The notes under the pieces: generated by a model
Database searches by the model: none
Seen by the model: the letters and a program-made list of their open reading frames with translations, nothing else
What the model was told of the DNA's origin: nothing
Source: Rheinheimera sp. EpRS3
GTDB lineage: Bacteria > Pseudomonadota > Gammaproteobacteria > Enterobacterales > Alteromonadaceae
Direction of reading: 5' to 3'
DNA: 64,000 bases
Assembly: GCF_001513785.1 (NCBI RefSeq)
Contig: NZ_LNQS01000001.1
Span: 124,001-188,000 of the forward strand
Shown: positions 24,736-32,750 of the stretch, in pieces
Position numbering within the stretch: position 1 is the stretch's first letter
Layout: the number at the start of each line of letters is the position of its first letter
Program-made: the position numbers and the translations under genes

Positions 24736-26151
24736 CTAACCTTGCAATGTATTACGGCAGAGGGTTATTAACGCAGCCAAAGCGTTGGTTAACTGCGCCA
24801 CTGTGTTATGGCCAATGCCCAGCACCAGGCCACTGCGCGGCTCAGCATTAAACAGGTAGCGGCTAAGCGGTTGTGCCTTAATACCTTGCGCCGCAAGTTG
24901 TTGCTGTAAGCTGACATCATCAAGCCGTTCAGGAAATTCCAGCACTAAATGTAAGCCGGCGTCCAGCGCATATAAGCGGCACTGCGGCAAATTTTGTTGC
25001 AGCAGTTGTGCCGCAAACTGCTTTTGCTGTTGGTAATAGCGGCGCATTTTGCGCAGGTGGCGGCCAAAATGGCCTTCACTGATAAAATCGGCCAATGCGG
25101 CTTGCGGCAGTAGTGGTACATCGCCATGCAGCGCCTGTAAAATGCTGGCGGCCTGAGCGATAACCGCTTTGGGTGCGACCAGATAACCGAGGCGCAGCGC
25201 TGGAAACAGGGTTTTGCTGCACGAACCGGCAAACAACACACCTTCACCCCCCGCCAGCCCCTGTAAGCTGGCAACAGGCCGGTGTTGATACTGAAACTCG
25301 CTGTCGTAATCATCTTCTACCAGCCAGCAGTTGTGTTGGCGCGCCCATTGCAACACGGCCAGCCGGTTTGCCAGTGGCATAATGCCTCCCAGCGGATACT
25401 GATGCCCAGGAGTTAAAAACAATGCTTTTGCCTCAGTTTTGTCGGGCAGTGTTTTGATATCAAGGCCACTAGCAGAGCTGGCATCCAGATGCTGCACCTG
25501 CAACTCGCACAGCTGTAACGCCTGCTTTAGGCGCGGGTAACCGGGAGTTTCCATCAATACCTGCTGGCCTGCCTTTGCCACCAGTTTGGCGGCAATAAAC
25601 AGTGCCTGCTGTGCTCCGGCGGTGATCAGTATGCTGTGCTCGTCACACACCACCTGGCGCGACTGACGCAGATAAACAGCCAGTGCCTGACGCAGCGGCA
25701 GGTAACCCAGAGGCTCAGCAAAGCCGCTTAACTGCTCACGGCTGCTATGGCGCGACAGCAGACGCTGCCATAACGCATAAGGAAACTGCTGCAAAGCCGG
25801 TACACCGGGCTGCAGCAAGCCAGTTACCATTCCCTGTTTTTGCGGTAAATCATAGTGGTTAAGTGTTAAAACCCGGGCAGGCTCGGGTTGAAAGTACTGC
25901 TCTGGCACTGCAATAATCTGATAGCCGCGGCCTGGCTGACCTTCGATATAACCCTCTGCTACCAATTGCTGCAGCACCTGATTCACCGTGTTGCGGCTTA
26001 GCTTTAAGTCTGCGGCCAACTGACGGCTGGATGGCAGTAAGGCGCCATTGGGCCAGAGCCCTTGCAGCATTTGGTGTTGTAACAACTGGTATAGCTGCAG
26101 TTGCAGGCTGCCCTGGCCGCTAAGCTGCAGGTTATCGGTTAGTAGGCGCAA
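24736..26151 (-). CDS. MocR/PdxR-family transcriptional regulator (GntR HTH plus aminotransferase domain)
   Basis: A 471-residue regulator. The N-terminal GntR-type winged helix shows LPSSRQLAADLKLSRNTV and a second part QQLVAEGYIEGQPGRGY. The C-terminal class I aminotransferase-like domain includes EDDYDSEFQY and GSCSKTLFPALRLGYL, with the PLP-binding Lys in the SCSK motif. MocR proteins sense PLP or amino-type ligands and usually control a divergent neighbour. The divergent genes here are a GNAT acetyltransferase and a PaiB-like protein, with an inverted repeat between (26173-26198). Target and ligand are inferred. Confidence 0.88.
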   Translation of the reverse strand: MRLLTDNLQLSGQGSLQLQLYQLLQHQMLQGLWPNGALLPSSRQLAADLKLSRNTVNQVLQQLVAEGYIEGQPGRGYQIIAVPEQYFQPEPARVLTLNHYDLPQKQGMVTGLLQPGVPALQQFPYALWQRLLSRHSSREQLSGFAEPLGYLPLRQALAVYLRQSRQVVCDEHSILITAGAQQALFIAAKLVAKAGQQVLMETPGYPRLKQALQLCELQVQHLDASSASGLDIKTLPDKTEAKALFLTPGHQYPLGGIMPLANRLAVLQWARQHNCWLVEDDYDSEFQYQHRPVASLQGLAGGEGVLFAGSCSKTLFPALRLGYLVAPKAVIAQAASILQALHGDVPLLPQAALADFISEGHFGRHLRKMRRYYQQQKQFAAQLLQQNLPQCRLYALDAGLHLVLEFPERLDDVSLQQQLAAQGIKAQPLSRYLFNAEPRSGLVLGIGHNTVAQLTNALAALITLCRNTLQG

Positions 26152-26172
26152 CTGGATCTCTCATTTTGTTAA

Positions 26173-26198
26173 AACCGGTACTTTTTTCAATACCAGTT
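26173..26198. promoter_or_regulatory. Inverted repeat, candidate MocR operator
   Basis: AACCGGTA (26173-26180) and TACCAGTT (26191-26198) form a 7-of-8 inverted repeat with a 10-bp spacer. It lies in the 87-bp divergent gap between the MocR gene and the GNAT gene, overlapping a possible promoter with TATGCT (26206-26211) as -10. Confidence 0.4.
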
Positions 26199-26238
26199 TA
26201 GTCGCTATGCTAACTGCAACACAAGAGGGAGAGAACTA

Positions 26239-26637
26239 ATGACCATCGTATACCAACAGGAAAGCAGTTTTAATCTGGACGAAATGCAGGTGCTATATCG
26301 CGCATCAGGCATTAACCGGCCAACAGACGATGGCGCAAGAATGGCCATTATGCTGGCAAGTAGCAATTTGCTGATCACCGCCAGGCAAAATGGCCAGCTA
26401 CTGGGGCTGGCGCGCTGTTTAACCGATAAAGCCTATGTGGTGTATATCTGTGATCTGCTGGTAGATAAAGCTTACCAGCAGCAGGGTATAGGTAAAGCGC
26501 TGCTGGCTGCGGTACAGCAGGCCACCGGGCCGCAGGTGCAACAATTACTGCGCAGCGCGCCTTCTGCCATGCAGTATTATCCTCAGGTGGGTTTTACCGC
26601 GATAGATAATGCCTTTCATATTCAGCGCCAGTACTAA
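26239..26637 (+). CDS. GNAT family N-acetyltransferase
   Basis: A 132-residue single-domain GNAT protein. The acetyl-CoA binding motif appears as VDKAYQQQGIGKALL, preceded by the beta-strand VVYICDLLV. Members transfer acetyl from acetyl-CoA to amines of small molecules or proteins. GAGGGAGAG lies 8-16 bp upstream of the ATG. It is divergent from a MocR regulator and followed by a PaiB-like gene 13 bp later, so the pair is probably MocR-controlled. Its substrate cannot be told; PaiA/PaiB pairs in Bacillus similarly join an acetyltransferase and a PaiB protein. Confidence 0.82.
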   Translation: MTIVYQQESSFNLDEMQVLYRASGINRPTDDGARMAIMLASSNLLITARQNGQLLGLARCLTDKAYVVYICDLLVDKAYQQQGIGKALLAAVQQATGPQVQQLLRSAPSAMQYYPQVGFTAIDNAFHIQRQY

Positions 26638-26650
26638 CCGGGAGCCAGCA

Positions 26651-27232
26651 GTGTATCCACCAGCTTTTTATTACAGCGATGACCGCATACAACTGCAGAC
26701 GTTTTTGCAGCAACATTATTTTGGTTTGCTGCTTAGTAATAACGGCAGCTTGAGCTACACACCACTACCGTTTTTATTTGCCTGGCACAGCACGGCTGAT
26801 AAAGCGTACTGCCATTTAGCGCGCAATAATCCGCAGCTAAGCCAGTTAGACGGCGCGTCGGTTACTATTGTTATTCAGGGGCCACATGCTTTTATTGCTG
26901 CCAGTTGTTACCAGCTGCAACCGGCGGTATCTACCTGGAATTACGCCCTGGCTGAACTAAAAGGCACAGCACGGTTGTTAGATGCAGAGCAAACGCTGGC
27001 ATTGGTCAGAAAACAGGAAGCGCACAGCGCACCTGATATGGCGCAAGCCGCTGACTACCAACAAAAATTAGTTAACGCCATAGTCGGCGTTGAGATTAAC
27101 CTGAGTAGTGTCACGGGCCGTTTTAAGTTATCGCAAAACAAAACGCCTGCAGAGCAGCAAGCGGTAGTGGCTTATTTGCAGCAAACTGAGCAGCCAGCCA
27201 CAGTATGGCAAATGATGCTATCGCAGCGTTAG
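26651..27232 (+). CDS. PaiB-like FMN-binding protein
   Basis: About 193 residues, beginning MYPPAFYYSDD at a GTG (26651) with GGGAG upstream, the usual start of the PaiB family. The open frame extends back to 26609 but that part overlaps the GNAT gene. PaiB-like motifs include LPFLFAWHS, HLARNNPQ, VIQGPHAFI, STWNYA and the C-terminal GRFKLSQNK. The family has a split-barrel FMN-binding fold and was described as a negative regulator of protease and sporulation genes in Bacillus, but in proteobacteria the function is unclear. It is probably co-transcribed with the GNAT gene. Confidence 0.82.
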   Translation: MYPPAFYYSDDRIQLQTFLQQHYFGLLLSNNGSLSYTPLPFLFAWHSTADKAYCHLARNNPQLSQLDGASVTIVIQGPHAFIAASCYQLQPAVSTWNYALAELKGTARLLDAEQTLALVRKQEAHSAPDMAQAADYQQKLVNAIVGVEINLSSVTGRFKLSQNKTPAEQQAVVAYLQQTEQPATVWQMMLSQR

Positions 27233-27279
27233 CATAATTACTTGTAAACAGTTACCAGAGTTTCAGCCGCAGCCGGGGG

Positions 27280-27699
27280 CTAATGCGTGCGCGGTAGCTG
27301 GTCTAACCCCGCCAGCTGTTCGGCAAAAAACAAACCAAGCACCGTACCAACAGAAATGCCAAGCAGCACGCCGGTTGCCGCAACACTAAGCGGCAATGGC
27401 AGCGGCTGGCTGATTAGCCAATGGCTTTTTAACACGGCAAAACTGGCAACAAGTAATACCGCGGCTATGGGGTTAAATAGCAAGCTGATAGGTACATCAA
27501 AAGCCCATAAACTGGTGGCATCTTTAAAGCGCAAATATACGTTGAGCGTGGGCACTATGGCACAAATAAACGCAGCAGCCAGCAATAGCCCAAGCCAAAG
27601 GCTTACGCCATGCACTTCAATAATTTTATAGCTTCTAATCGCACCATAAATAACGGCTGCGACATATGCTAAAAAAGCAGGTAAAAGAAGTATGCCCAT
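27280..27699 (-). CDS. Small four-helix membrane protein of unknown function
   Basis: A 139-residue protein with four hydrophobic segments (about residues 1-20, 33-53, 70-92 and 100-125) and a short polar tail. I do not recognise a family. It lies downstream of the three small exported proteins and the lipase on the same strand, and might belong to that island, but nothing in its sequence proves a link. Its 3' end converges with the PaiB-like gene. Confidence 0.6.
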   Translation of the reverse strand: MGILLLPAFLAYVAAVIYGAIRSYKIIEVHGVSLWLGLLLAAAFICAIVPTLNVYLRFKDATSLWAFDVPISLLFNPIAAVLLVASFAVLKSHWLISQPLPLPLSVAATGVLLGISVGTVLGLFFAEQLAGLDQLPRTH

Positions 27700-27747
27700 A
27701 GTTTAATCCTTATAAGCGCTCGCCATAAATTAGCGTTGTAATGGGTT

Positions 27748-28266
27748 TTAATCAGGCCAACGGCAAATGCTTACCACGCCGTGAGGAAAGTGGGGTGTTT
27801 CAACGTTTGCGAATACTTGATCCTGCTCTTCGTCTTTAAGATCGCAGTTTAGCGCAGCTAAGCGCTGCACCACGGCTTGTTGCGGCTTAATGCTAGACGT
27901 TGTCAGATACCAGAGCAGATAGGGTTGTTGGTTATGGTGGACAACAATAACCTGGCGGGTTCGCATTTCCCAAAGACTACCGGGTTTTCGGGAGCGGATA
28001 TTTTTCTCCGTAAAGCTAAAATGGCCTTTAGCATCGGTGGTAGTTTTATCAACAAATTCTTTGTCATAGTTAAGCTCACGCGATACCACTGCACCCACTA
28101 ATGGCTGGCCGTTAAGTAACACCTGACCCTGCACCGCAGGCGATAAATGCACATCGTATTTTTTAAACCAACTAAACATATCTGCGTTAACCTGCTGTGG
28201 AAAAATAATAAGCAACAAAAAGCTCAACGCTGCTGACAACTGCAGGAATAGCTTTCGATTGAACAT
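27748..28266 (-). CDS. Exported small protein, paralogue 3 of the lipase-linked family
   Basis: A 172-residue protein with an N-terminal signal/anchor (hydrophobic about 8-22, then QQVNA) and the family motif DMFSWFKK. A carboxypeptidase-regulatory-like beta-sandwich follows, with GQVLLNGQPLVGA and TTTDAKGHFSF. It shares the signal region, MFSW motif, TTD-x-x-G-(H/R)-F motif and a conserved late Cys (ICRW) with the proteins at 28315 and 30112. I think this family is DUF6795, but cannot confirm it. Three copies beside one lipase fit the pattern of periplasmic immunity proteins to a phospholipase effector. That function is inference. Confidence 0.75.
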   Translation of the reverse strand: MFNRKLFLQLSAALSFLLLIIFPQQVNADMFSWFKKYDVHLSPAVQGQVLLNGQPLVGAVVSRELNYDKEFVDKTTTDAKGHFSFTEKNIRSRKPGSLWEMRTRQVIVVHHNQQPYLLWYLTTSSIKPQQAVVQRLAALNCDLKDEEQDQVFANVETPHFPHGVVSICRWPD

Positions 28267-28314
28267 ATTAGTTTGTATTCGCCAATTGATAAGCCATGTG
28301 GTGAGTCAAGGTAT

Positions 28315-28863
28315 TCATTCTACAATTGCCTTATTTATAACAACGCTTTCATCAGCGAAACGGCATTTGCTGATTGCGCCTAAATAAACACCTGGTTTTG
28401 CCGGATCAGGTTCCAGATCGTAACCAAGTTCGGGGTTGTTCAGTTCACACGTCATATTTTTGAGCAGCGTATTAAAACTTTTGAAATCAAGTGTGTTTAA
28501 GCTGGAGATGCTAAAAATTCTTATTACTTCAGAACCTTGCTCTACATATAAACCGTGCCTCACATCGGTATCAAACATAGACTCTCTGGCTTTAATAATT
28601 TTACGCGAGAAGCTGAAGCGTCCGTCCGCATCAGTTGTGCACTTGTCTGTAAATAGTTTGTCACCATAATTTAAGTCACGGATCACTGCAATTCCACGAA
28701 CTGGCTCGCCATTCGATAAAATCTGTCCTTGCACTACAGGTGATAGTTGTGATTCTTTGTTTTTTAACCAGCTAAACATATCTGCCATGACTTGTGATGA
28801 AAAAACTAAAATGACGATGATTCCTAAAACAATGTTTCTGGTGACAAGACGGATTGAAGTCAT
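28315..28863 (-). CDS. Exported small protein, paralogue 2 of the lipase-linked family
   Basis: About 182 residues if begun at ATG 28863. The frame extends to 28935, but the extra N-terminus is polar and would spoil the signal sequence, and neither start has a good ribosome-binding site. After the hydrophobic stretch and QVMA come DMFSWLKN, GQILSNGEPVRG, CTTDADGRFSF and a C-terminal SKCRF. It is a clear paralogue of the proteins at 27748 and 30112. It follows the lipase gene directly on the same strand. As for its paralogues, a periplasmic protective role against the lipase is the favoured but unproven idea. Confidence 0.75.
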   Translation of the reverse strand: MTSIRLVTRNIVLGIIVILVFSSQVMADMFSWLKNKESQLSPVVQGQILSNGEPVRGIAVIRDLNYGDKLFTDKCTTDADGRFSFSRKIIKARESMFDTDVRHGLYVEQGSEVIRIFSISSLNTLDFKSFNTLLKNMTCELNNPELGYDLEPDPAKPGVYLGAISKCRFADESVVINKAIVE

Positions 28864-28945
28864 TTTTTGCCGGTAAATAAGTAGACGAGGTTTACCGGAC
28901 AGCCAGAATAGGCCTATCCGGTTATAGAGCAACATGTTTGACTGA

Positions 28946-30121
28946 TTAGTTAACCAAATCTAGTGCTTGTCTGGCAATACGATGTAAAGCACCGATAGTA
29001 ACTTCGAAAACCCAGCGAATGAATTGATAAGATAAGTCAGCTACCTTAGTTGCGCCTTTACCTGCGAATACCAGCATATGCCCTAGAAGCCCACGAGTTT
29101 GTTCGGCAAATTCACCAGAGAGTTTGGCAATTTTCTCAACAGAGGAAGCCAGCATGTCATAAAATGTCAAATAGGTACCAATACGAGCCTGAGCATATAT
29201 CAGCGTTAACAAACCTGCTTTTCTCAAAAGTGTAATTAAAGCATTGTTGATGCGATGTGCCCAATATGTAGTGAAAGTAACTTGGTGTCGTTCCGGGTAT
29301 TTTAATTCAATTTCTTTGAAAAGTTCAGTTGATTGGTTTTGCAACGCGCCCCAACTATTACTATTTGCGGTATTTAAGTAGCCCGGCGTACCATTTTCTC
29401 CCATGCTATGCCCGGATGCGCGCAATCCTTGAGCTGAACTAAGTAATATTTCACGTGACTGATATGGTGCATGCATAAAAGGCCATAATGGAATCAATGG
29501 GATAGGATCACTGGCATGGGTGCAGCGGAAAATTTTATCAATATTACCGGTGGTTTTAATGGCAAAACCATCTAAACCAACCCGCGGTGAGCCAAAAGTA
29601 TATAAACATACGCGGTTTTTATAGCGCCTTTTTACCCAATCAGCGGTTATATGTGCTAATGCACCACCAAGACTATGGCCAACGCAGTGCACTGTGCCGC
29701 GGCCATTGGCAGTTAAGATGGGTGTAAGGCTTTGCTCTAAAGCTGGTTTCAAGCTTTGAAATACTTTGTTGAACCCCGCATGTACAAGAGAATTGTTATC
29801 GCCGCCTGCTAGGCCAATATGTAAATCTGTAATAATATCCCGTAGCCCGTCTGTGCCCCTAATGGCTACCACGTGATCGCCTGCATAAGAGGCTTTACCT
29901 TTACCAATGGCGGCAAACCCCGTTCTTCGATTAAATAATCGGGAAACAATACTGCCGGATACACCTGTTAGGCGGTGGTTGTTCAAATCAAAGTCAAAAT
30001 TTTTGGTTACTTGAGTATTTAGTTCTAGCGAAAACTCTTTCTCCCTACCATTTTCTTTCAGTAAATAGACCGAGTTAGCTAACGATGCGGCCATTAACGG
30101 TGTCAGTTCATTCATTTCCAT
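28946..30121 (-). CDS. Class 3 lipase-family protein, candidate secreted phospholipase effector
   Basis: A 391-residue alpha/beta hydrolase. The oxyanion-region VVAIRGTDGLRDIITDL is followed by the nucleophile elbow GHSLGG (Ser150) and FGSPRVG. The acid Asp205 lies in SDPIPLIP, with candidate His in MHAPYQ or GHSMGE. The C-terminal 100 residues are helical and partly hydrophobic. There is no signal peptide, as in T6SS phospholipase effectors (Tle), which are injected rather than secreted. Its start overlaps the upstream paralogue gene by 10 bp and another paralogue follows, so lipase and small exported proteins are translationally coupled. Substrate (phospholipid or triglyceride) and secretion route are not shown by sequence. 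Confidence 0.82.
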   Translation of the reverse strand: MEMNELTPLMAASLANSVYLLKENGREKEFSLELNTQVTKNFDFDLNNHRLTGVSGSIVSRLFNRRTGFAAIGKGKASYAGDHVVAIRGTDGLRDIITDLHIGLAGGDNNSLVHAGFNKVFQSLKPALEQSLTPILTANGRGTVHCVGHSLGGALAHITADWVKRRYKNRVCLYTFGSPRVGLDGFAIKTTGNIDKIFRCTHASDPIPLIPLWPFMHAPYQSREILLSSAQGLRASGHSMGENGTPGYLNTANSNSWGALQNQSTELFKEIELKYPERHQVTFTTYWAHRINNALITLLRKAGLLTLIYAQARIGTYLTFYDMLASSVEKIAKLSGEFAEQTRGLLGHMLVFAGKGATKVADLSYQFIRWVFEVTIGALHRIARQALDLVN

Positions 30122-30675
30122 AATTCCTTTTCTAGTATGACTTCGTCGTGCTCAAAAGTGCATATACTGGCAACGCCTAGGGGGGGGGATTGAGGGTTTC
30201 CCCTGGGAATTTCTAACCTCATCTCAGGTGAGGTCAATTCACACTTCATGCTGGATAATAATTTCTGAACACTTTCATAGTTCAAAGTGTTAGTTGTTCC
30301 TGCAGTCCAAACATCCGTTTGCTTATTCGCGTGTTCAACAACTAAGTTTTGGGTTACTGCTGTATCAAACATTGAGGACACTCTCAGCTTTACTGTTTTA
30401 ACCGGTAACTGAAAGTGGCCTTGCTCGTCAGTAGTAGTACTGTCATTAAATTTTTTGTCGCTGTAAGTTAAAAGGCGCAGGACCTTTGCACCAGCAATCG
30501 GTTTGCCGTTAAAAGTGACAGTGCCATTAACTTCGGGAGATAACTCCAACTCTGTTTTTTTAAACCAGCTAAACATATCTGCGTTAACCTGTTGTGAGAA
30601 AACAATAAATACTAAAAAGCTCAATGCTGCTACCAACAGTGGCAACGGCTTTTGCCAGACGTTAGAAATACGCAT
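30112..30675 (-). CDS. Exported small protein, paralogue 1 of the lipase-linked family
   Basis: A 187-residue protein with signal/anchor (hydrophobic about 11-27, QQVNA), then DMFSWFKK, GTVTFNGKPIAGAK, TTTDEQGHFQL and a late SICTF. Signal region and motifs are nearly identical to the proteins at 27748 and 28315. It is the first gene of the cluster and its stop overlaps the lipase start by 10 bp, so its translation leads into the lipase, as for immunity genes that must be made first. Near the 3' end the coding strand has a run of nine C (30180-30188), a possible slippage site. Confidence 0.76.
   Translation of the reverse strand: MRISNVWQKPLPLLVAALSFLVFIVFSQQVNADMFSWFKKTELELSPEVNGTVTFNGKPIAGAKVLRLLTYSDKKFNDSTTTDEQGHFQLPVKTVKLRVSSMFDTAVTQNLVVEHANKQTDVWTAGTTNTLNYESVQKLLSSMKCELTSPEMRLEIPRGNPQSPPLGVASICTFEHDEVILEKELWK
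30180..30188. repeat. Nine-base G/C homopolymer inside a coding region
   Basis: Nine consecutive G on the plus strand (C on the coding strand) near the 3' end of the 187-residue exported protein gene. Gain or loss of one base would alter about the last 22 residues and change the overlap with the lipase start. Confidence 0.7.
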
Positions 30676-30761
30676 CCGGGCTCCGGCTGAAATGACGTTG
30701 CTAAAAGATATATAAATAATGCAATTTTGTAAATTAATTATTTGTGAAAGTGGGGTAAAAA

Positions 30762-30797
30762 GAAGATAAAAGATGGCGCTGCCTGGATTGGCAGCGC
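30762..30797 (-). terminator. Terminator downstream of the aminotransferase gene
   Basis: An 8-bp stem GCGCTGCC (30776-30783) / GGCAGCGC (30790-30797) with a six-base loop. Read on the minus strand it is followed by CATCTTTTATCTTC, a T-rich but interrupted tract. It lies 17 bp after the aminotransferase stop. Confidence 0.6.
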
Positions 30798-30813
30798 GCT
30801 GACTAGCATGAGG

Positions 30814-31680
30814 TTAATAATCGAATTTATGTGCGCTGAAAAGCTGTTGTACTGTAAGCCAGACATCGCCTACTTTACCATCAGCTACTGGCTTGTCGTT
30901 AACATATAGCACTGGCGCAATTTCTTTGCTGGAACTGGTAAGCCAGATCTCATCGGCGGCCAGTACTTCTGCTTCGCTGATATCGCGTTCTTGCACTTTG
31001 ATGCTGCTGTGTTTGGCTAAAATGGCCAGCAATAGTTGCCGGGTAATACCAGGCAGTAATTTATGGCTTAACGGCGGTGTGGCAATAACACCGTCTTTTA
31101 CGATAAACACGTTTACTGCTGCGCCTTCGGTTAAATTACCATCTTTATCAAACAGTAATATCTCCTGCGCGCCCTGGCTGTAGCTTTGCTGGTAATGCAG
31201 CACATTACCCAATAGTGATGTCGATTTAATATGGCAGCGTTGCCAGCGTAAATCCTGGCCGGTCACCACGGCATAGGTGGTGGCTTTGGCTTTATCGGCC
31301 ACCGGCTCGGGTGGGATGGCAAAGGCAAAGCCAAACACCGTTGGCGCTATATTGGCCGGAAAGGCATGGCCGCGCTTGGTATCGGTGCCGCGGCTAACCT
31401 GAAAGTACACGCCGAGGTTATCGCCCAGTTCTGTACGGTTATCTGCCAGTAGTTTATCAGCTATATGTTGCCAGTCGGTCAGGCTTAGCTTGGGGTCAAT
31501 CGACAGTTGTGCCAGACCGCTGTGCATGCGGTCAATATGCGGGCCAAAACCAACAAAGCGGCCGCCATAACTCGGGATCACTTCATAAATGCCGTCGCCA
31601 AATAAAAAACCACGGTCCATCGGCGATATTTTCGCTTCGCTGGCCGGTACAAAGGCGCCGTTTAAATATACTGTTGTCAT
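30814..31680 (-). CDS. dat: Class IV PLP aminotransferase, D-amino-acid aminotransferase type
   Basis: A 288-residue fold-type IV aminotransferase. Key stretches are YLNGAFVPASEAKISPMDRGFLFGDGIYE, here in shortened form MDRGFLFGDG, the PLP Lys in CHIKSTSLLGNVL, and GNLTEGAAVNVFIV with the PLP-binding Glu. Length and motifs fit D-alanine (D-amino-acid) aminotransferase better than branched-chain aminotransferase, converting D-Ala plus 2-oxoglutarate to pyruvate plus D-Glu. It is downstream of the D-glutamate-cyclase-like and pxp genes on the same strand, separated by a MITE-like element (31718-31890). Together they suggest D-glutamate metabolism. ilvE-type or aminodeoxychorismate lyase activity cannot be excluded. 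Confidence 0.82.
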   Translation of the reverse strand: MTTVYLNGAFVPASEAKISPMDRGFLFGDGIYEVIPSYGGRFVGFGPHIDRMHSGLAQLSIDPKLSLTDWQHIADKLLADNRTELGDNLGVYFQVSRGTDTKRGHAFPANIAPTVFGFAFAIPPEPVADKAKATTYAVVTGQDLRWQRCHIKSTSLLGNVLHYQQSYSQGAQEILLFDKDGNLTEGAAVNVFIVKDGVIATPPLSHKLLPGITRQLLLAILAKHSSIKVQERDISEAEVLAADEIWLTSSSKEIAPVLYVNDKPVADGKVGDVWLTVQQLFSAHKFDY

Positions 31681-31717
31681 TGCGGTTCTCTTTAAGATGT
31701 TACCAGAAATTCATAAA

Positions 31718-31890
31718 GCAGAATCGATATACCCTAAGCCAACCGTTGACGGCATGGATGCGGACAAATTCGTCAGGAACGAATTTGAACAGCTCCGCTG
31801 GCCCGTCAGGGTGAACTTCATGGATGAAGTTCATAACCGAGCCTACAAGGACGTATTCACGGCGTGTTGGTGTGGGTATATCGGTTCGGC
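31718..31890. mobile_element. MITE-like palindromic element (173 bp) with terminal inverted repeats
   Basis: The ends GCAGAATCGATATACCC (31718-31734) and GGGTATATCGGTTCGGC (31874-31890) are inverted copies with 15 of 17 matches, and weaker matching continues inward. Inside are two perfect short hairpins: AAATTCGT/ACGAATTT and GAACTTCAT/ATGAAGTTC. There is no transposase or convincing reading frame. The inner stretch gacgtattcacggcgt resembles dispersed repeats I recall from related gammaproteobacteria, unverified here. It fills nearly the whole gap between the aminotransferase and the DUF4392 gene. Confidence 0.6.
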
Positions 31891-31904
31891 GGCTACACCG
31901 ATTC

Positions 31905-32750
31905 TCACTTAATCAGTAACTTAAAATCCGTAATCAGTTGCTCGCCTTCAGTATGTGCCAGGCCGTCTTCGGTCAGGGTATTTAACCGGGTAACGCCATC
32001 TACACTGCCTTTGGCCGATAAATACTGCAAAATTGCCAGCGGGTTGGCACCGGCAAGCAGGTTTTCATTGCGCAGCAAGGACACCATAGCCGCCAGACCC
32101 CAGGCTGCCCAGTTCGACACATCGGCGACAATCAATTCGTCGCATTCAGTTACCGCCGGGGTAATATTCAGTGCACTAACGGCCTGCAACAGATTACCCA
32201 TGCCAATTTCATTGCCGCCATCGCCAATGCCAATCGTCGGGCAGGGCGCCTGAGTTAAAAAATAATCAAAGCTGGCACAGCGGGCGCTGATATCTTCACC
32301 GCGCATATTGGCGTAACGCTGCTGTGCATTAAAACCGGGCCGTTCGATGGATATCACTAGCTGCGGCTGTAATTCTGCCAGCGCTTTACTGGCGATGGCA
32401 GGCAGTGCTTCATACTGATTTACCGTAATTTGGTAGCACTGGTAATCGGCTTTTAATGCGCTGTATAGCGGGTTGCCACAGACAATAACCGGCTTTGCCC
32501 CTAACTGCGTAAGCAACTGATATAAAGCAATAGCGCCTGCCGGTCCGTCGGTTTCAAAGGTATCCAGCACCGGAAAACCGGTGCCGATCAGCACAGTACC
32601 ACGGCATTGGTTAATCAACCGCGCCGCGCGCAGAACATAGCCAGGGCGTAAATGCGGTTTTAGTGCCGCCATACCGCGCAGGTTTTGCCGCACTAACAGC
32701 TGTTCTATCTGTTGGCTTAACGCCAGATAATCGGGGTTCAGTGCTGTCAT
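31905..32750 (-). CDS. DUF4392 protein, D-glutamate cyclase-like
   Basis: A 281-residue protein of the DUF4392 family, related to the catalytic domain of mammalian D-glutamate cyclase (DGLUCY). Motifs seen are LIGTGFPV, ETDGPAGAIAL, SIERPG and GIGDGGNEIGMGN. D-glutamate cyclase interconverts D-Glu and 5-oxo-D-proline. Its ATG shares one base with the stop of pxpC, so it is part of the 5-oxoprolinase operon. That fits a route from D-glutamate via 5-oxoproline to L-glutamate, or the handling of oxoproline of both configurations. Enzyme activity is inferred from family and context. Confidence 0.82.
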   Translation of the reverse strand: MTALNPDYLALSQQIEQLLVRQNLRGMAALKPHLRPGYVLRAARLINQCRGTVLIGTGFPVLDTFETDGPAGAIALYQLLTQLGAKPVIVCGNPLYSALKADYQCYQITVNQYEALPAIASKALAELQPQLVISIERPGFNAQQRYANMRGEDISARCASFDYFLTQAPCPTIGIGDGGNEIGMGNLLQAVSALNITPAVTECDELIVADVSNWAAWGLAAMVSLLRNENLLAGANPLAILQYLSAKGSVDGVTRLNTLTEDGLAHTEGEQLITDFKLLIK

